Shown here: in pieces, positions 24,149 to 37,002 of the stretch | Numbering within the stretch: position 1 is the first letter of the stretch | Layout of the letters: every line of letters begins with the position of its first letter | From: Agapanthus africanus | Taxonomy: Eukaryota > Streptophyta > Magnoliopsida > Asparagales > Amaryllidaceae | Assembly (NCBI GenBank): GCA_030015575.1 | Contig: JASDDO010000028.1 | Location: 27,817,154 to 27,881,153 of the forward strand | Length of the DNA: 64,000 bases | Direction of reading: 5' to 3' | Notes under the pieces: model-generated | What the model was told of the DNA's origin: nothing | What the model saw: only the letters and a program-made list of their open reading frames with translations | Database searches by the model: none | Made by a program: the position numbers and the translations under genes

Positions 24149-25229
24149 TCTCTCTCTCTCTGTATATATATATCATCATCATCATCTGCCTTTTATTAGA
24201 ATTGTCTAGATTGAGCCATGTTATGTTTGCCTTAAATTAAGTTACCTTCATTTTTGAGTTTTTCTTGGCATTAGCAAAGCCCGAAATCTACTTAACTTGA
24301 TGCATAACTATCTTAGCGCTCTATATATCTTGACTAATGAAGAATTTTGGTATGGAATTTTGTATCATGAAACAAGGCTATTGGTCCTTAAAGATTTGTG
24401 GTGCTTTTGTGATTAGGGTTTGAAAGTGTTTCTATCTTCAGATCATATTATCCCATACAATTTCCGATATAGTAAATATGGTTTCTTTCCGTCCGTGGAC
24501 ATACGTTGACTTGGCCGAACCTTGTTTAATCCGTATGTTATGAGTCTTATGACGATTCAAGTTACACGATGAACCTCAAAACCTTAGGAAGGATCCATCT
24601 CAAAATGTAAGTGATGTGAAAAATGAAATGTTTGGAACTAGGCCGAGTACTTTACATGCGACAAAATGTACCCAAAGGTTGTTGAGATCGAGTAAAGAAG
24701 CTCCATGGGATAAATAAATACAAACATGCGACACGTTTATATTCAAGTATACGCACCTTTTGAAATTCTTACAATTGATGCGAAAACCCCACATCTTGTC
24801 AATTTAATAGCAACGCCAAATTACTTTAAGATTCAAAAATTAACTCATTATTGATCGCAAAGTAAATTTGCTGCCGGTACTCAATGAACCGATTATTATT
24901 TCCTAGGAAACTGGCTTCATAATCCCGAAACACGATATGGAAAAAATTTTGGGCCCGAAAAATTGGGGGGAGAGCGCGCTCTCGCTCTCTCTATAAAGAC
25001 AGTTTTCATGGTCTATATTTACGCAAGCCCTTATCTTGTTTTCAATATTCCTAAACTGTCTTTGTAACTATATATACGGTAGATAAATATTACATCTAGC
25101 AAATAACTATACACACATGCATTCACGCCTTCTAAACTGCCGCTCTCTTTATATAGCGGTTATACATTGAGTATACTATTTCGCTAATAAATGTAGTGCT
25201 TAAGGTTTAAATATTACATTAGTTTATCA
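24149..25229. other. Intergenic region
   Basis: No gene recognised. Possible outer inverted ends (GGAAACTGGCTTCATAATCC near 24,908 against GGAAAACTGGGTATAGCTTCC on the minus strand near 26,070) hint at a larger decayed element around the MULE-like insertion at 25,239. I do not call it. Confidence 0.4.
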
Positions 25230-25238
25230 TATAAATAA

Positions 25239-25820
25239 GGCTGAAGGTTATTAAATCTCCAATAAGTTTGGCCAAATCCTAAAACCATCCCAAAAAAATT
25301 AATTGACACAGAAAACCCCCAAAAATAACAGTGACACGTCATCATAGTTAGCACCACATCACTGTCGCCAGCAAACAAAATGCAAAATTTCCCAAATTAC
25401 CCTCTTCCTCCGTCCTATCATAAAAAACCCAAGTAATTTGGAAAAATCCCTTGACGAAGACTCACCGTTGCGCCTTCGGCGCCGCCGTAGTCCTTCCTTT
25501 TTCCCGCCGCCGCCGCCTCCCTCTCTCCCCCCTCCTCTAACCCTAACCCTAACCTTAACCTTTGCCCTAACCCATCACCTCTCCGACTTCCTCCTCACCT
25601 TTTGCCATCCTCCAACCAAGCCCGATCTAACCTAATATTATCAATTTAAATATTAAGTAATAATTTAATTAACTATGGTTATTCAAAAGGGCAAAATGGT
25701 CATTTTACATGCCTATTTAACACCCCTTAGCCATTGGCCGTTGGGTTTTCTGCGCCAATCAAACTTCTTGGATGTTTTCGGATATGACCAAACTTATCTG
25801 GGGTTTGATGAACTTTAACC
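25239..25820. mobile_element. Non-autonomous Mutator-like element, possible Pack-MULE
   Basis: 582 bp flanked by a perfect 9-bp duplication TATAAATAA (25,230-25,238 and 25,821-25,829), the length typical of Mutator-like elements. The termini are imperfect inverted repeats of about 90 bp: left GGCTGAAGGTTATTAAATC and right, as complement, GGTTAAAGTTCATCAAACC, both continuing into ATAAGTTTGG and later CAGAAAACCC. The middle (25,435-25,640) is sharply GC-rich and C-rich, unlike the AT-rich arms, and includes GCCGCCGCCGCC and CTAACCCTAACC tracts. That looks like a captured 5'-exon or leader. No transposase is present. Confidence 0.75.
25435..25640. other. GC-rich insert inside the MULE-like element
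   Basis: A compositionally foreign block. The minus strand has a GC-rich stretch ending GAAGGCGCAACG|GTGAGT, a good splice donor, as expected if a first exon plus start of intron had been captured. The plus-strand open frame is Pro/Leu/Arg low complexity and is not called as a gene. The source is unidentified. Confidence 0.4.
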
Positions 25821-25829
25821 TATAAATAA

Positions 25830-26197
25830 TGAGGTAGTTGTCGAGCAAATATAGTACTTATCTATAAATACGGTAGCTATCTGGCAAAGTGCTATAAAGA
25901 CGGCATAGAGATATTGATAAATAAAAACCGAGGACATAAATTAAGGACTTAAACCTCTCTTTTTTAATTTAATTTATTACTTTAATACGCAGAGATTTTC
26001 ATAAGTTTTTTGGGTTAGGGAAGTTTTCCTGTTACTTTTTCGGTCCCAGGAAGCTATACCCAGTTTTCCCAAACACTTATTGGTCCATCGATCACAGTTT
26101 GCTTAATTTAGTTAGTTGAAAATTGAAACAGTTATGTTCATGTAATTAATTAATTAAGATCCACTAGAGTTGAAGAATTATACATCATGCATGTGTG
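25830..26197. other. Intergenic stretch to the left of the Athila element
   Basis: AT-rich with no features beyond the possible outer inverted end noted near 26,030-26,075. It ends in the target duplication CTTGC (26,198-26,202). Confidence 0.4.
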
Positions 26198-26202
26198 CTT
26201 GC

Positions 26203-27975
26203 TGATTGATCATATCCGTGTCGTGTTTTGAAAAGTGTAAAAGATCACAACTAAAGAAATTTATACCGCAATCAATTGACGGTGTCTATTGTAGTTTCAT
26301 CGGTGAATGCAGATCGTCTACTGAGAAAGTGTGATCTGTTCGTTATCGTTTCAGTTGAATTGAAATTAAAAGATAAAAGAAAATAATTCAATATTCATGA
26401 GATTTTAGTTTTAAGAATCATAAAAAACTAGATCTTAAATCAAGAAATGATAGAGATCAAGAAAATGTCCAAATAATTTGAATTATCAAGATTTGTAAAG
26501 TAGCTTGTAGGAATCGATCAAATTGATAGTGATGATGAATACTAATGATTACTAATTCTTATTTATTGAAAATTTGTTGCTAGGTCGATAACAATCAATG
26601 AGATTTAGGAATCTATTGAAGAAATTAGGGTTTCTCCATCATCAACCCTTGTCCTTTCATTGATTATCATTCAAATTCTAGCCTCTAGCAAATTAAATCA
26701 CCGATCGTTGATTTCTAATTTGGAGTGAAGAAATCAATCTCGCTCAAATTAGATTTTCGATAATTCAATTTTCTAAAGTTTACAAAACTCATAAGACTTA
26801 AGAATTGTTCAAGAATTTCATCAACGTCTTCTACCTATTTTCTCGATTCCGCTACAAGCGGAGATTTCACTAAAATACCATGAAAAAGAAAAGAATCAAG
26901 AATCAATAACTTTTCATAATGCAAGAATGTAAAGAAAAGGAAGATTTACAATATTCACCTTTATTAATCGACGATCAGGTACAATTCACTCAACTCGAGA
27001 TTACAAGATTTGAGAAGGTAACTAGATCCGCCGAAATTAGCTTCGCATCGATATTCTTGAGTCGCGGATCGTCGTGGATCTCTTACTCGGATGAAGATCG
27101 GCGTTGCTTCAAACGATCGTTGAAGGCTTGCTTGAGTCGCTTCTCGATGAATCTTGATTTGGCTTTTGAATTGGATTTGGGGCTAAGGTTTTGGATCGCA
27201 AGTTGTGTCACTCAACTTGTGTAAATTTGATGTAGAATGTTGAATAACCTTTGTAATGAAGCCTTAGGTGCTCTTTTATAGTTTTCCCTTTAGCTTCCCC
27301 TTGAAACTAGGCCTAACTTCCCTTGGAAGTTTAGTTGTTATGAGGCTTGCATAGGAAGCTAGGTAGTTGTAGAGAAGTTTCAAGATTAAGCTAGTTAGCA
27401 AGCTTATAAGAGAAGACTTGCTGTTGGAGAGAAGCTTCTGGAGAATTCGAGGAACTGAAGCATTTTGAAGAAGTTTTGCAGTTGAAAGGAAGCCACGTCT
27501 GCAACTTTCAGTCGCCGATGAGTCGGATCGGCCACGGATCCGCGGCGGATCGGCCTGACTCGGCCGCGGATCCACGGCCGTTTGATGGACTCAGTGCATG
27601 AAAATCTCAGGATATTCTGGTGTTGGCTTTATGGCATTTTCCTGATATCTGGAATATTTTTATACTTTCTTATTTACTGTCAGATTTCAAGTCTTTGACT
27701 TGATGCGTTTTATCAGCAGTTTTAGCAGTTCCGGCTCTTTTACCCGGTGAATTTCTTGCACACAATCTCGAGACAAGTGTTGATATACAAAGATCATGGG
27801 TGTAATAATAAATACACAATTTCCCTCATAATACTGGTTATAATGTATAACACTTGTTATTTGATATTTCCCAGAATAATTGCTAATATGTGTTATATTT
27901 ATACCAAACACGTTTAGATGATTACAAAGAGTAGGGAAATTGATGTGTTATAAATGCAATATTTTCGACTGATCA
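26203..27975 (-). repeat. Athila 3' LTR
   Basis: 1773 bp, starting TGATTGATCATATCCGTG and ending GACTGATCA in plus-strand reading. It is the partner of 33,437-35,200. The polypurine tract abuts it on the inner side (27,976-27,990). Confidence 0.9.
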
Positions 27976-29689
27976 AATTCCCCCAAACTTAATTTTGGTC
28001 GTCTTTAGGAAACATCTTTTATTTTTATTTAAGAGAAGGAGAAAATAAAGAAAAAGAAAAACTAACTGGCACACTTTCGTAGGCAATACGATTGCACTGA
28101 GCACGTGCAACAAACCTTTAAAGCTCTAGGTGTCCTTAGTATGAGGAGTGTTGTCTCCTGAGGGTTTTCAGCGGATTGCACCCATAAAATCTAATAATAA
28201 AAGGAAGACCGTGAAAGTTACATATAAAGATAAGAATTGTAAAAGAATGACTTTGAAAATTAGAGTTTCCAACTACACTAGCTTTTCGGTTGTCATGAGC
28301 CCTATCTTAATAGTCATGAAAAGATATTAGAAATCACATCATCTCTCAATAAAATATCGTCTTTATTCTTCATTCCTACCTTTCTTCCCAACATTGATCA
28401 TATACCCCTACGTGTGTGTAAAAAACATCCTTACACTCGGAGAATTCAATTCAAGCTATCATACTCTTGTCCATCTACCTCAGTACCTTTTAATCGGTAA
28501 ATATTTAGATGGAATTTGCTCACATATTTTTCATGCGACCGTTAATATTTCTTGAGGTACTAACTGACCGATTACTCATGTGCTTGCTGATTAGGTGTAT
28601 TAGCATTTTTCTCATCTTGCAACACCTAAGGCTTAGCAGTGACTCCCAGACCAGTTGGTCTAAGGCACTAGGTGATTAAGCATCCTCGCTATATTTTTTT
28701 ATTGCTGCTTTGGTGATAACAAAACCAGTGTTCATTTTTCTTCACCATTTTATCTTTTATCTTCCATTTATTATTTCCTTCATACTTTGGCTTTTAGACA
28801 AGAGCATTTCAAGGTATCCTCTACTATCCCGAGTTTCAAGATGTATGCAAGTGCGTATAGTAGGATATCAACATCCAAATGTTTGGCTTTCAGAATAGAA
28901 ACTATTTTTCAGACTTATTTTTATCCTCAGATTAGTGTCTTCCTTCATCTTACAAACTCTTGGGACAACGACTCATAACTACTTATTACTAGTTCGTTTA
29001 AGAAAACTTCTAACTTTCTAGGTTTTCTTAAATTTTTCTAATTTTTTGGATGTAATTTTTCATTATCTAATCTTTTATTATCTTATTTTTGTACATTTTT
29101 TTTTATTATATGTTTTGTGCTTATGCAAAGTATGATTCAAAGTGATGCGTAAATAAACACAAAGCTCTCCCAAACTTGTTTTCAACAGTGTCCTCACTGT
29201 TGTCTTCTGCCAAATCTCAAAAACCTGTAAGCCTGGAAGAAAAATTTACTAGCGGGGACATGAATATGATCGTGAAAATCCTCCCCCAAACTTATTTTTG
29301 GCTCACAATTTTGAGTAAAATTTTTATTTTTAAGAGCCAGATTATACCCCCCCCCAACAAACTTGAGTTAAACCATGTTAAGCTTTGAAAATCATAAGAG
29401 AGGGTCAAAATTACTGGTCAATGCCAAGCTTTGCAAAGACCGAAAGTCAATACCAACCATTCGAAGATTTTATCAGTGTAGCGCACCGGTTGGTGGAAGA
29501 ACATGTTATATGGAGCCAGGAAGAAGTGGGGAAAAGGTAAGTGGTGTGAAGGAGAGGGTTTGCGTCTCAATTTGGAGAGACGCCATAGTGATTGTGATGG
29601 ATTACTCGCATTCTCTTTATAGTCCAGAAGAAGGTGTGGAGGTTCAATTTCTTCGTTTTGGAGATGATTCATCTCAACACCCGTGTTTG
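27976..29689 (-). other. Athila internal 3' region
   Basis: Starts with the polypurine tract at 27,976-27,990. The rest is non-coding or too decayed to assign. Several frames of 60-75 codons have no recognisable domain. Confidence 0.5.
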
Positions 29690-30190
29690 CTAAAAATGCA
29701 AGCTCATCAGCGAAAATTTCCTCAAAACTTTTATCGATTCCACGAAGAATAATGTCATCAAAAAGTGCGAGGTGATCTTCAGACTCCAAAACGGTTCATA
29801 ATCAGTGTTAGTTGTTGACCCGGACAATTCGGTGAAAGAGTCCGTATGTGTATGATACATAGTTGGGTCAAACAACATATGAAAAGAGTCTAAATCAGTA
29901 TCATGAGGCTGATCAAATTCGCTGCTGTCGACATCCATTAATTCGACAGAGCAAACCTGAGCAGAAGGTTTGGAGGGTACACTTCCCAACTTGTAAATGT
30001 TCAGCTCAATTGACATCTTCTTGAAGGATAGGGTAATAGAGCCGTTACGACAGTTGATTATATCATTGGAAGTGGCCAAAAACGGGCGACCAAGGATCAC
30101 CGGAATTTGATTCCGTGGGTTCACCACAGGCTGTATATCGAGAACAATAAAGTCTACAGGGAATACAAATTCCCCGATTTTTATTAACAC
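29690..30190 (-). pseudogene. Athila aspartic protease region
   Basis: Minus-strand frame with VDFIVLDIQPV and ILGRPFLAT, the C-terminal signature of retroelement aspartic protease. It lies downstream of gag in the order expected for Gypsy elements. Fossil. Confidence 0.65.
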
Positions 30191-30586
30191 ATCCTCCAGC
30201 TCACCCCCTAGGTTTGGTGATTGATCGGTCGGCCATCTGGAGAGTGCAGTGAGCTGGTTTCAACTCTCCAATCCCTAACTGCTCATAAACCGAGTAAGGA
30301 AGCAGGTTAACACTTGCGACAAGGTCAAGTAGAGCACGGTTAATGTGTTTACCCTCAATATAAATAGAAATTGTAGGACAGGCAGGTCCTTACGTTTTCT
30401 AGGTAATTGTTGGGGAAAAGTTATGTCTACAGTACTCGACATGAACACCTTTTTTGGCACTTGAGTCTTCCTCTTCCTAGTGCACAAGTCCTTTAGAATT
30501 TTCGCATAAGCTGGGACTTGTTGTATAGCATATAGAAGAGGGATATTGATGTTAACTTGCTTAAAAATTTCAGTGATCTTCTCCAT

Positions 30587-32458
30587 TTACGGACTTGGTC
30601 TGTTTCCCCTTAACCGATTCGGATAAGGAGCTATAGCAATAATAGCGAGGTTCAACATTGGAGAAGATCGTGTGGATAGGAAAGATCCAAGAATAGGAGT
30701 GGGGATCGTCTTTGGTGGACTAGAAGAAGTGTGCTGAAGGGTCGAGCCTTGGGGAAAACGGAGAATAGGCTCTGAAGAAAATGGTGGGGTAGACGAACTG
30801 GGGTCAAAAGTAGAAGTAGAAGTGGAAGGAAAAGTCTCAGTCAGGGTATCATCGATTGATTCTTCATTATTATCAATCTCTTCACCGACATGATTTTCAA
30901 GCACTCTTCCAGATCTCAACGTGGTGATAGCATTCACATGATGTGAATAGCCAGAATTTGGTAGGGGTTGAGCTGGAAATTTCCCTTTCTCTCTGGCACT
31001 CAATTCGGCATTTATATGGGAAATTTGTGTTTTCATCGATTTAATACTCTCACTTTGGGAGTCAGAGTTTTTCTGGATTTTATCGACGGAAGACTTCATC
31101 TCAGCCGAAACTTGCATGAAAATTTTCAGAAGCAAATTCATGGTTTGTTCGAGTGAAGAGGAGTTATCAGTACCGGACATTTGCAAAGAATTGTTGTGCG
31201 GTGCAGAAGTGTTGACCGGATTTTGAAAGTTTTGTGATTGGTAGGGGTGCTGACTTATTTGAAGTGGTTGCTGTTGTGATGAAGGAACCCTTTGGAAATT
31301 GTTTTGGTTTGGAACCGTGTTTTGAGTTTGTTGTTGGTTCCAAGCAAAATTAGGGTGATTCCTCCAACCCTGATTATAGGTGGAAGAATACGGATCGTTT
31401 CTAGATCTTTGCTGAAAAGCAGCATTGGTATGCTCTTGACCTTGAAACGGAGAATTTAAAGGACATTCTTCCGTAAGATGAGATGGATCAGAACAGCATC
31501 CACAGACAGTTTTGGGGAGTGACATCTGATTTAGGGAGGTTGCTAAAAATTTATGTTCCATAGCTTCGAGTTTTTTTTTGCATTGCTGCCATTTCAGCTC
31601 TAACTCCTATGAAAATATCAGATTGGTGATTACCACCCTTAGACGATGGTTGACTTACACTCTCCCACTGTAAAGATTTTTTAGCGAAATCTTCTAAAAA
31701 TCTCCAGGCTTCACCATCATCTTTATTCATGAAGGTGCCTTGACACATGGATTCAAGGGTCTGTTTTGTTGTAGGATTAATGCCCTCATATATGATTCTG
31801 CACAGATCCCATCTAGGAATTCCGTGATGAGGACATTGAACCAACAGATCCTTGAAACGTTCAAAACACTTCGAGAATGGTTCATTTAGAAGCTGGGTAA
31901 ATTGATTTATTTCTCTACGGACTCGAGCTGTTTTATGATTGGGGTAGAATTTCTTTAGGAATGCTGTTACAAATTCTCCCCAGTTCGAAATAGAATGTGC
32001 GGCTGTGTTATAAAGCCACTTCTCGGCTATATCGTATAAAGTGAATAGGAGAAGACGTAATCTCATAGCATCCACAGAAAGCTGTGAAGTACCCATCATA
32101 GCGCATACATTTTCAAATTTGGTAATAAAGACGTATGCGTTTTCAGACTCGAGACCGTGATATTTCGGTAAAAGATTGATGTATTGAGATTTGATTTCAA
32201 AGTTGTCCCCATTGGCTGGTGGAATGGTGAGACAGGTCAAAAGAGGACCTCGCATAGGGTAGCATCTCTCTTGGAGAGAGATGCGGGCGCACCTGCGGAC
32301 GATGGCAGAGAAGTGTTAAAGAAGTTTGATGGAAAATCGTCCATCGAAGTGGGTGTGGTGGTGGGTAAAGAACAAGTAGGCGTAGAAATACCGACTTCGG
32401 AGTCGATAGGAGGAACGCGGACAAGATGGGCACTAGAATCCCGTGTCCAGCCGAGCAT
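30587..32458 (-). pseudogene. Athila gag region
   Basis: Minus-strand blocks. One holds the retrotransposon gag capsid domain (FENVCAMMGTS, LYDIAEKWLYN, FLKKFYP, NQFTQLLNEPFSKCFERFKD). The other holds a zinc knuckle of the CxxCxxxxHxxxxC type (CGCCSDPSHLTEEC) followed by a long Ser/Thr/Gln-rich linker. The Athila lineage is supported by the PBS and the gag style. Broken in a few places; fossil. Confidence 0.8.
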
Positions 32459-33436
32459 GCACTAAATGGTTTAGCACCAGCGGCATCGTTGTGATAATTA
32501 AGGAAAAGATGATTTGGTGTTTGGTTTGAAAAATACGGATTTTTTGGAAAATTCACACAAACAATGCACAAGCAACCCTAATTCTAGTGGTCATCTAGGT
32601 CAAGTCTCTAGACTGCTCCTAAACTTCCAGAAGACAAGTCGCAAAATAGATTCTCTACTGCCTCTTTGCCCCTTCTGTGGCCAGGTAAGTGCCAGGTAAG
32701 TGGGAGGTTCTCCACTACGTAAGTAGTGGGCCTAATTAAGTAACCACTTCCCTTAGACACACTTGTCTTAGACACCACAAAAGAAATGCGGATAAGCAAT
32801 AGATTATCCACGACCTCTTTCTGTCCTAATTAAGCGCGGCGGTTCTTAGAGTCTTGTCTAGATATTTTTTAGTTAATGAGGGTGATGCGGATGCAAGTTT
32901 GTGATTTTGGGGGCTTAGGAAGGGTAATGAAATCCCCACCTAATCTGAATTTGGTTTTTTCCCCTTAATTTCCGTATTAAAAATGCAAACAACCAAGATC
33001 AAACACGCAACAATTTTTCTTTTTGCGGCGCTGCGAATTTTTGCAAAGAATCCTGCAGAAATTGGTTATTGGACAGAACAGGGAGGAGATAAGAAAGTAT
33101 AGAAGTTACCACAGAGAAATGGAATTCTGAAGCTTCAAGATCACCGCGGATCCGCCGCGAAATGCATGCTATTGCCGCGATTCCGCGGTGTGTTGACGAG
33201 ATCTCTGCACAAAATTTGGTACATATGCTCCTTTTACTCCACTGGACTTCCTGAAATGATCTGAATATTTTTCCTTTTGCTCCGATAATTCCAGATTCTC
33301 TCGCAAAAATCACAACAAATCGTTAAGCGCTTGATGCGAATTTTGATCTAAAAATTCTGATGGAATAATAAATTTTCCAACTCAAATTACAAAAAAACGC
33401 ACAAATTAGCACACTATCCCCGGCAACGGCGCTATT
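32459..33436 (-). other. Athila leader with primer-binding site
   Basis: Non-coding leader between the 5' LTR and gag. The PBS is at 33,417-33,434 (minus strand TAGCGCCGTTGCCGGGGA), matching the Athila PBS as I recall it. A 100-bp block at 32,678-32,778 also occurs in the chromovirus-like LTR at 61,077-61,166 (see findings). Confidence 0.75.
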
Positions 33437-35200
33437 TGATTGATCATATCCGTGTCGTGTTTTGAAAAGTGTAAAAGATCACAACCAAAGAAATTTATAC
33501 CGCAATCAATTGACGGTGTCTATTGTAGTTTCTTCGGTGAATGCGGATCGTCCACTGAGAAAGTGTGATTTGTTTGTTATCGTTTCAGTTGAGTTGAAAA
33601 TTAAAAGATAAAAGAAAATGATTTAATATTCATGAGATTTTAGTTTCAAAGATCTTAAAGAACTAGATCTAAAATTAAGAAATGATAGAGATCAAGAAAA
33701 TATCCAAATAGTTTGAATTATCAAAATTTATAAAGTAGCTTGTAAGAATCGATCAAATTGATATTGATGATGAATACTAATGATTACTAATTCTTATGTA
33801 TTGAAGTTTTGTTGGTAGATCGGGGACAATCAATGAGGTTTAGGGATCTATTGAAGAAACTAGGGTTTCTCCATCATCATCCCTTGTCCTTTCATTGATT
33901 ATCATTCAAATTCTTGTCTCTAGCAAATTAAATCACCAATCGTTGATCTCTAATATAGAGCGAAGAAATCAATCTCGCTCAAATTAGATTTTCGATAATT
34001 CAATTTCCTAAAGTTTACAAAACCCATAAGACTTAAGAATTGTTCAAGAATTTCATCAAGATCATCTACCTATTCTCTTGATTCCGCTACAAGCGGAGAT
34101 TTTCACTCAAACATCATGAAAAAGGAAAGAATTAAGAATCGATAACTTTTCATAATGCAAGAATGTAAAGAAAAGCATGATTTACAATATTCACCTTTAT
34201 TAATCGACGATTAGGTACAATTCACTCAACTCGAGATTACAAGATTTGAGGAGGTAACTAGATCCGCCGAAATTAGCTTCGCATCGATCTTCTTGAGTCG
34301 CGGATCGTCGTGGATCTCTTACTCGGATGAAAGTCGGCGTTGCTTCAAACGATCGTTGAAGGCTTGCTTGAGTCGCTTCTCGATGAATCTTGATTTGGCT
34401 TTTGAATTGGATATGGGGATAGGGTTTTGGATCACAAGTTGTGTCACTCAACTTGTGTAAATTTGATGTAGAATGTTGAACAACCTTTGTAATGAAACCC
34501 TAGGTGTCCTTTTATAGTTTTCCCTTTAGCTTCCTCTAGAAGCTAGATCTAGCTTCCCTTGGAAGTTTGGTTGTTATGAGGCTTGCATAGAAAATTAGGT
34601 AGTTGTAGAGAAGTTTCTAGATTAAGATAGTTAGCTAGCTTAAAAGAGAAGACTTACTGTTGGAGGGAAGCTTCTGGAGAATTTGAGGAACTGAAGCGTC
34701 GTGAAGAAGTTTTGCGGTTGAAAGGAAGCCACGTCTGCAACTTTCAGTCGCCGATGAGTCGGATCCGCGGCGGATCGGCTTGACTCGGCCGCGGATCCGC
34801 AGCCGTTTGATGGACTCAGTGCATGAAAATCTCAGGGTATTCTGGTGTTGGCTTTATGGTACTTTTCTAATGTCTGAAATATTTTTATACTTTCTTATTT
34901 ACTGCCAGATTTCAAGTCTTTGATTTGATGTGTTTTATCAGCACTTTTAGCAGTTCCGGCTATTTTACCTGGAGAATTCTCTGCACACAATCTCGAGACA
35001 AGTGTTGATATACAAAGATCATGCGTGTAATAATAAACACACAATTTTCCTCATAATACCGGTTATAATGTATAACACATGTTATTTGATATTTCCCAGA
35101 CGAATTGCTAATATGTGCTATATTTTTACCAAACACTTTTAGATGATTACAAAGAATAGGAAAATTGATGTGTTAAAAATACAATATTTTCGACTGCTCA
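33437..35200 (-). repeat. Athila 5' LTR
   Basis: 1764 bp, direct-repeat partner of 26,203-27,975, flanked on the right by the target duplication CTTGC. Confidence 0.9.
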
Positions 35201-35205
35201 CTTGC

Positions 35206-37002
35206 TAATATATATAGCAACACATAGGCATGCCACAGTAGCACACCCAAGATAAATGCAGGCTCCTAAATATAATAATTAGCTTCACATGTTATGCATG
35301 GGCCCACAAGCTCATGAGACAGCTAACATGCACGCATAAACTAAAGTTTTTTTTTTTGATAAAGATATATAGTTGCATGCATACATGTTTGGGGCCAACC
35401 GCAAAAAATTAAACCCCCCACTGTTCTCTAATAAAAGCGAGCACGTAGAAAAGGAGGATTGTAGTTGAAGGAAAGCAACAACCTCATGCAAAAGATAATT
35501 TTAGTCTTCACTTTCTTAGGTTCTTTTATTCATTTTCGAGAAATATTGGATTATGACAAGCAGCCACACATTATAACTTGAAACATCTCATTTTAAACAG
35601 GACGGAACCAGGATTTGGAGGAAGCAAGGGATCAATATGATCACAAGCTAAAAAAAAACTTTATATATAGATTGCATATTAGTGAATTTCAAATTAAAAA
35701 AATCCCCTCATTTGATTCACATACGTACATAAATTTAGTTATTTTTCATGTGTATGGTATCCACAAAAAATGATAAATAGATATGGTCCGCTATTTCAAT
35801 TGTTCACGACAATTGTTTACCATATAAAGCCCATCTATCAAGGCATTGTTGTTAAAGTTTTCAGCTATTGTTAATGTTTTGAGCTATTCTCATAACTTGA
35901 TGTATAATATAAAATAATTTGCAAGAAGTCATCCTCCAGCTTATTATAAAATTTTGTCATGACCAATTTCAAAAAATAAAATGATTGTTGGGTAGTTGCC
36001 GTTGAAATTGAAATTTTTTGCCATCTTTTATTCTTTCCCTCTTCCTATACTTGTTCTAGTTGTAGAGGGCGAGAAAAAGTGCTTCGAAATTAATACCTTT
36101 AGTTTTAGATTTTGTAATAGTTTGTTTTTTTTTAATAATTTTTTTATCGGACGGGTTCTACTTTAGACCTATGTTCTTCTCTTCAAAAAAAAAAGAAAAA
36201 GGGAAAAAAAAAGGAGACGTAGAAGGAACATCTTGGATTGAACGTCTTCGTCATTGGAAATGATTGGAAATGGAGGGTTTCTTTTGAAGAATAATCAAAA
36301 GTTTCTAATTTTACTGCTCATGATTCAGTTTAAATTTTAATTTACAAATAAAAGTTAAAATTGTACCATAATCCCAGAATTTTTACTTTTTTTGAAAAGA
36401 TTGAAACGACATCCTAACTTTAAAAAAAATAAAAAAATCCTAATCCCTTAATTTTCCATCAATACTTTATAAATTTAGAATTTTGATGCAATGAAACGGA
36501 CATTAAAATAATTTCTAAGTAACCCAGTTTAAATCTCACCAAACATATATTTAAGAGCAGATTAATTTAAAAACAAATAACGCTATGCTAAAATTCAGAT
36601 CTTAATTTCAGCCTATAATAAAATATATTCTCACAACCGTCAAAATCCTAATACATGATGCATATATTGTTGGAGAACAATCATTGTGTGGTGGACTCAT
36701 ATATGGCCTATTCAAGTGAAACGAATTGGATAGTTTTGAGTTGTGACGAGAGGTGAGTTTAATAACACTCTTCAATGAAGATGATGATTGATTCCAACTC
36801 TGATAAAAGATTGTCGTTGAAGGAAAGCATTAACACATGCAAAGTTCTAGCTAGTACAAGTGGTGTGCTGAAAAGCATCAATAGCATTTGATGTTTTAAT
36901 TTATGGCTTCTCAAGCTCATATGAAAGAGATCAAGGGAGAAAATTATTTGTTAGAATTAAACTTATTACTCCCAATTGGCACGTCTATGAAGTATTGGTG
37001 AA
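35206..37002. other. AT-rich intergenic region
   Basis: No gene, RNA or complete transposon recognised. It contains poly(T), poly(A) and GAAAAA-type tracts near 36,120-36,215. Confidence 0.5.

Larger units (their letters stand above)
26203..35200 (-). mobile_element. Athila-type Ty3/Gypsy LTR retrotransposon
   Basis: A 9.0-kb element with 1.77-kb LTRs in direct repeat, bounded by the perfect 5-bp duplication CTTGC on both sides (26,198-26,202 and 35,201-35,205). Orientation is minus: the PBS lies next to the right LTR, complementary-type sequence AGCGCCGTTGCCGGGGA as in Athila, and the polypurine tract AAGTTTGGGGGAATT lies next to the left LTR. Inside are gag with a zinc knuckle and an aspartic protease. 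No reverse transcriptase or integrase was recognised, so it is probably non-autonomous, and it is broken. The first 240 bp of the LTRs differ by roughly 6-7% by eye, suggesting an age of a few million years under usual plant rates. Fossil. Confidence 0.88.

Noticed and set aside
24905-26075. A larger MULE or other element enclosing the 582-bp MULE-like insertion
   Set aside because: The outer inverted ends agree only in part (GGAAACTGG/GGAAAACTGG), and no target duplication was found.
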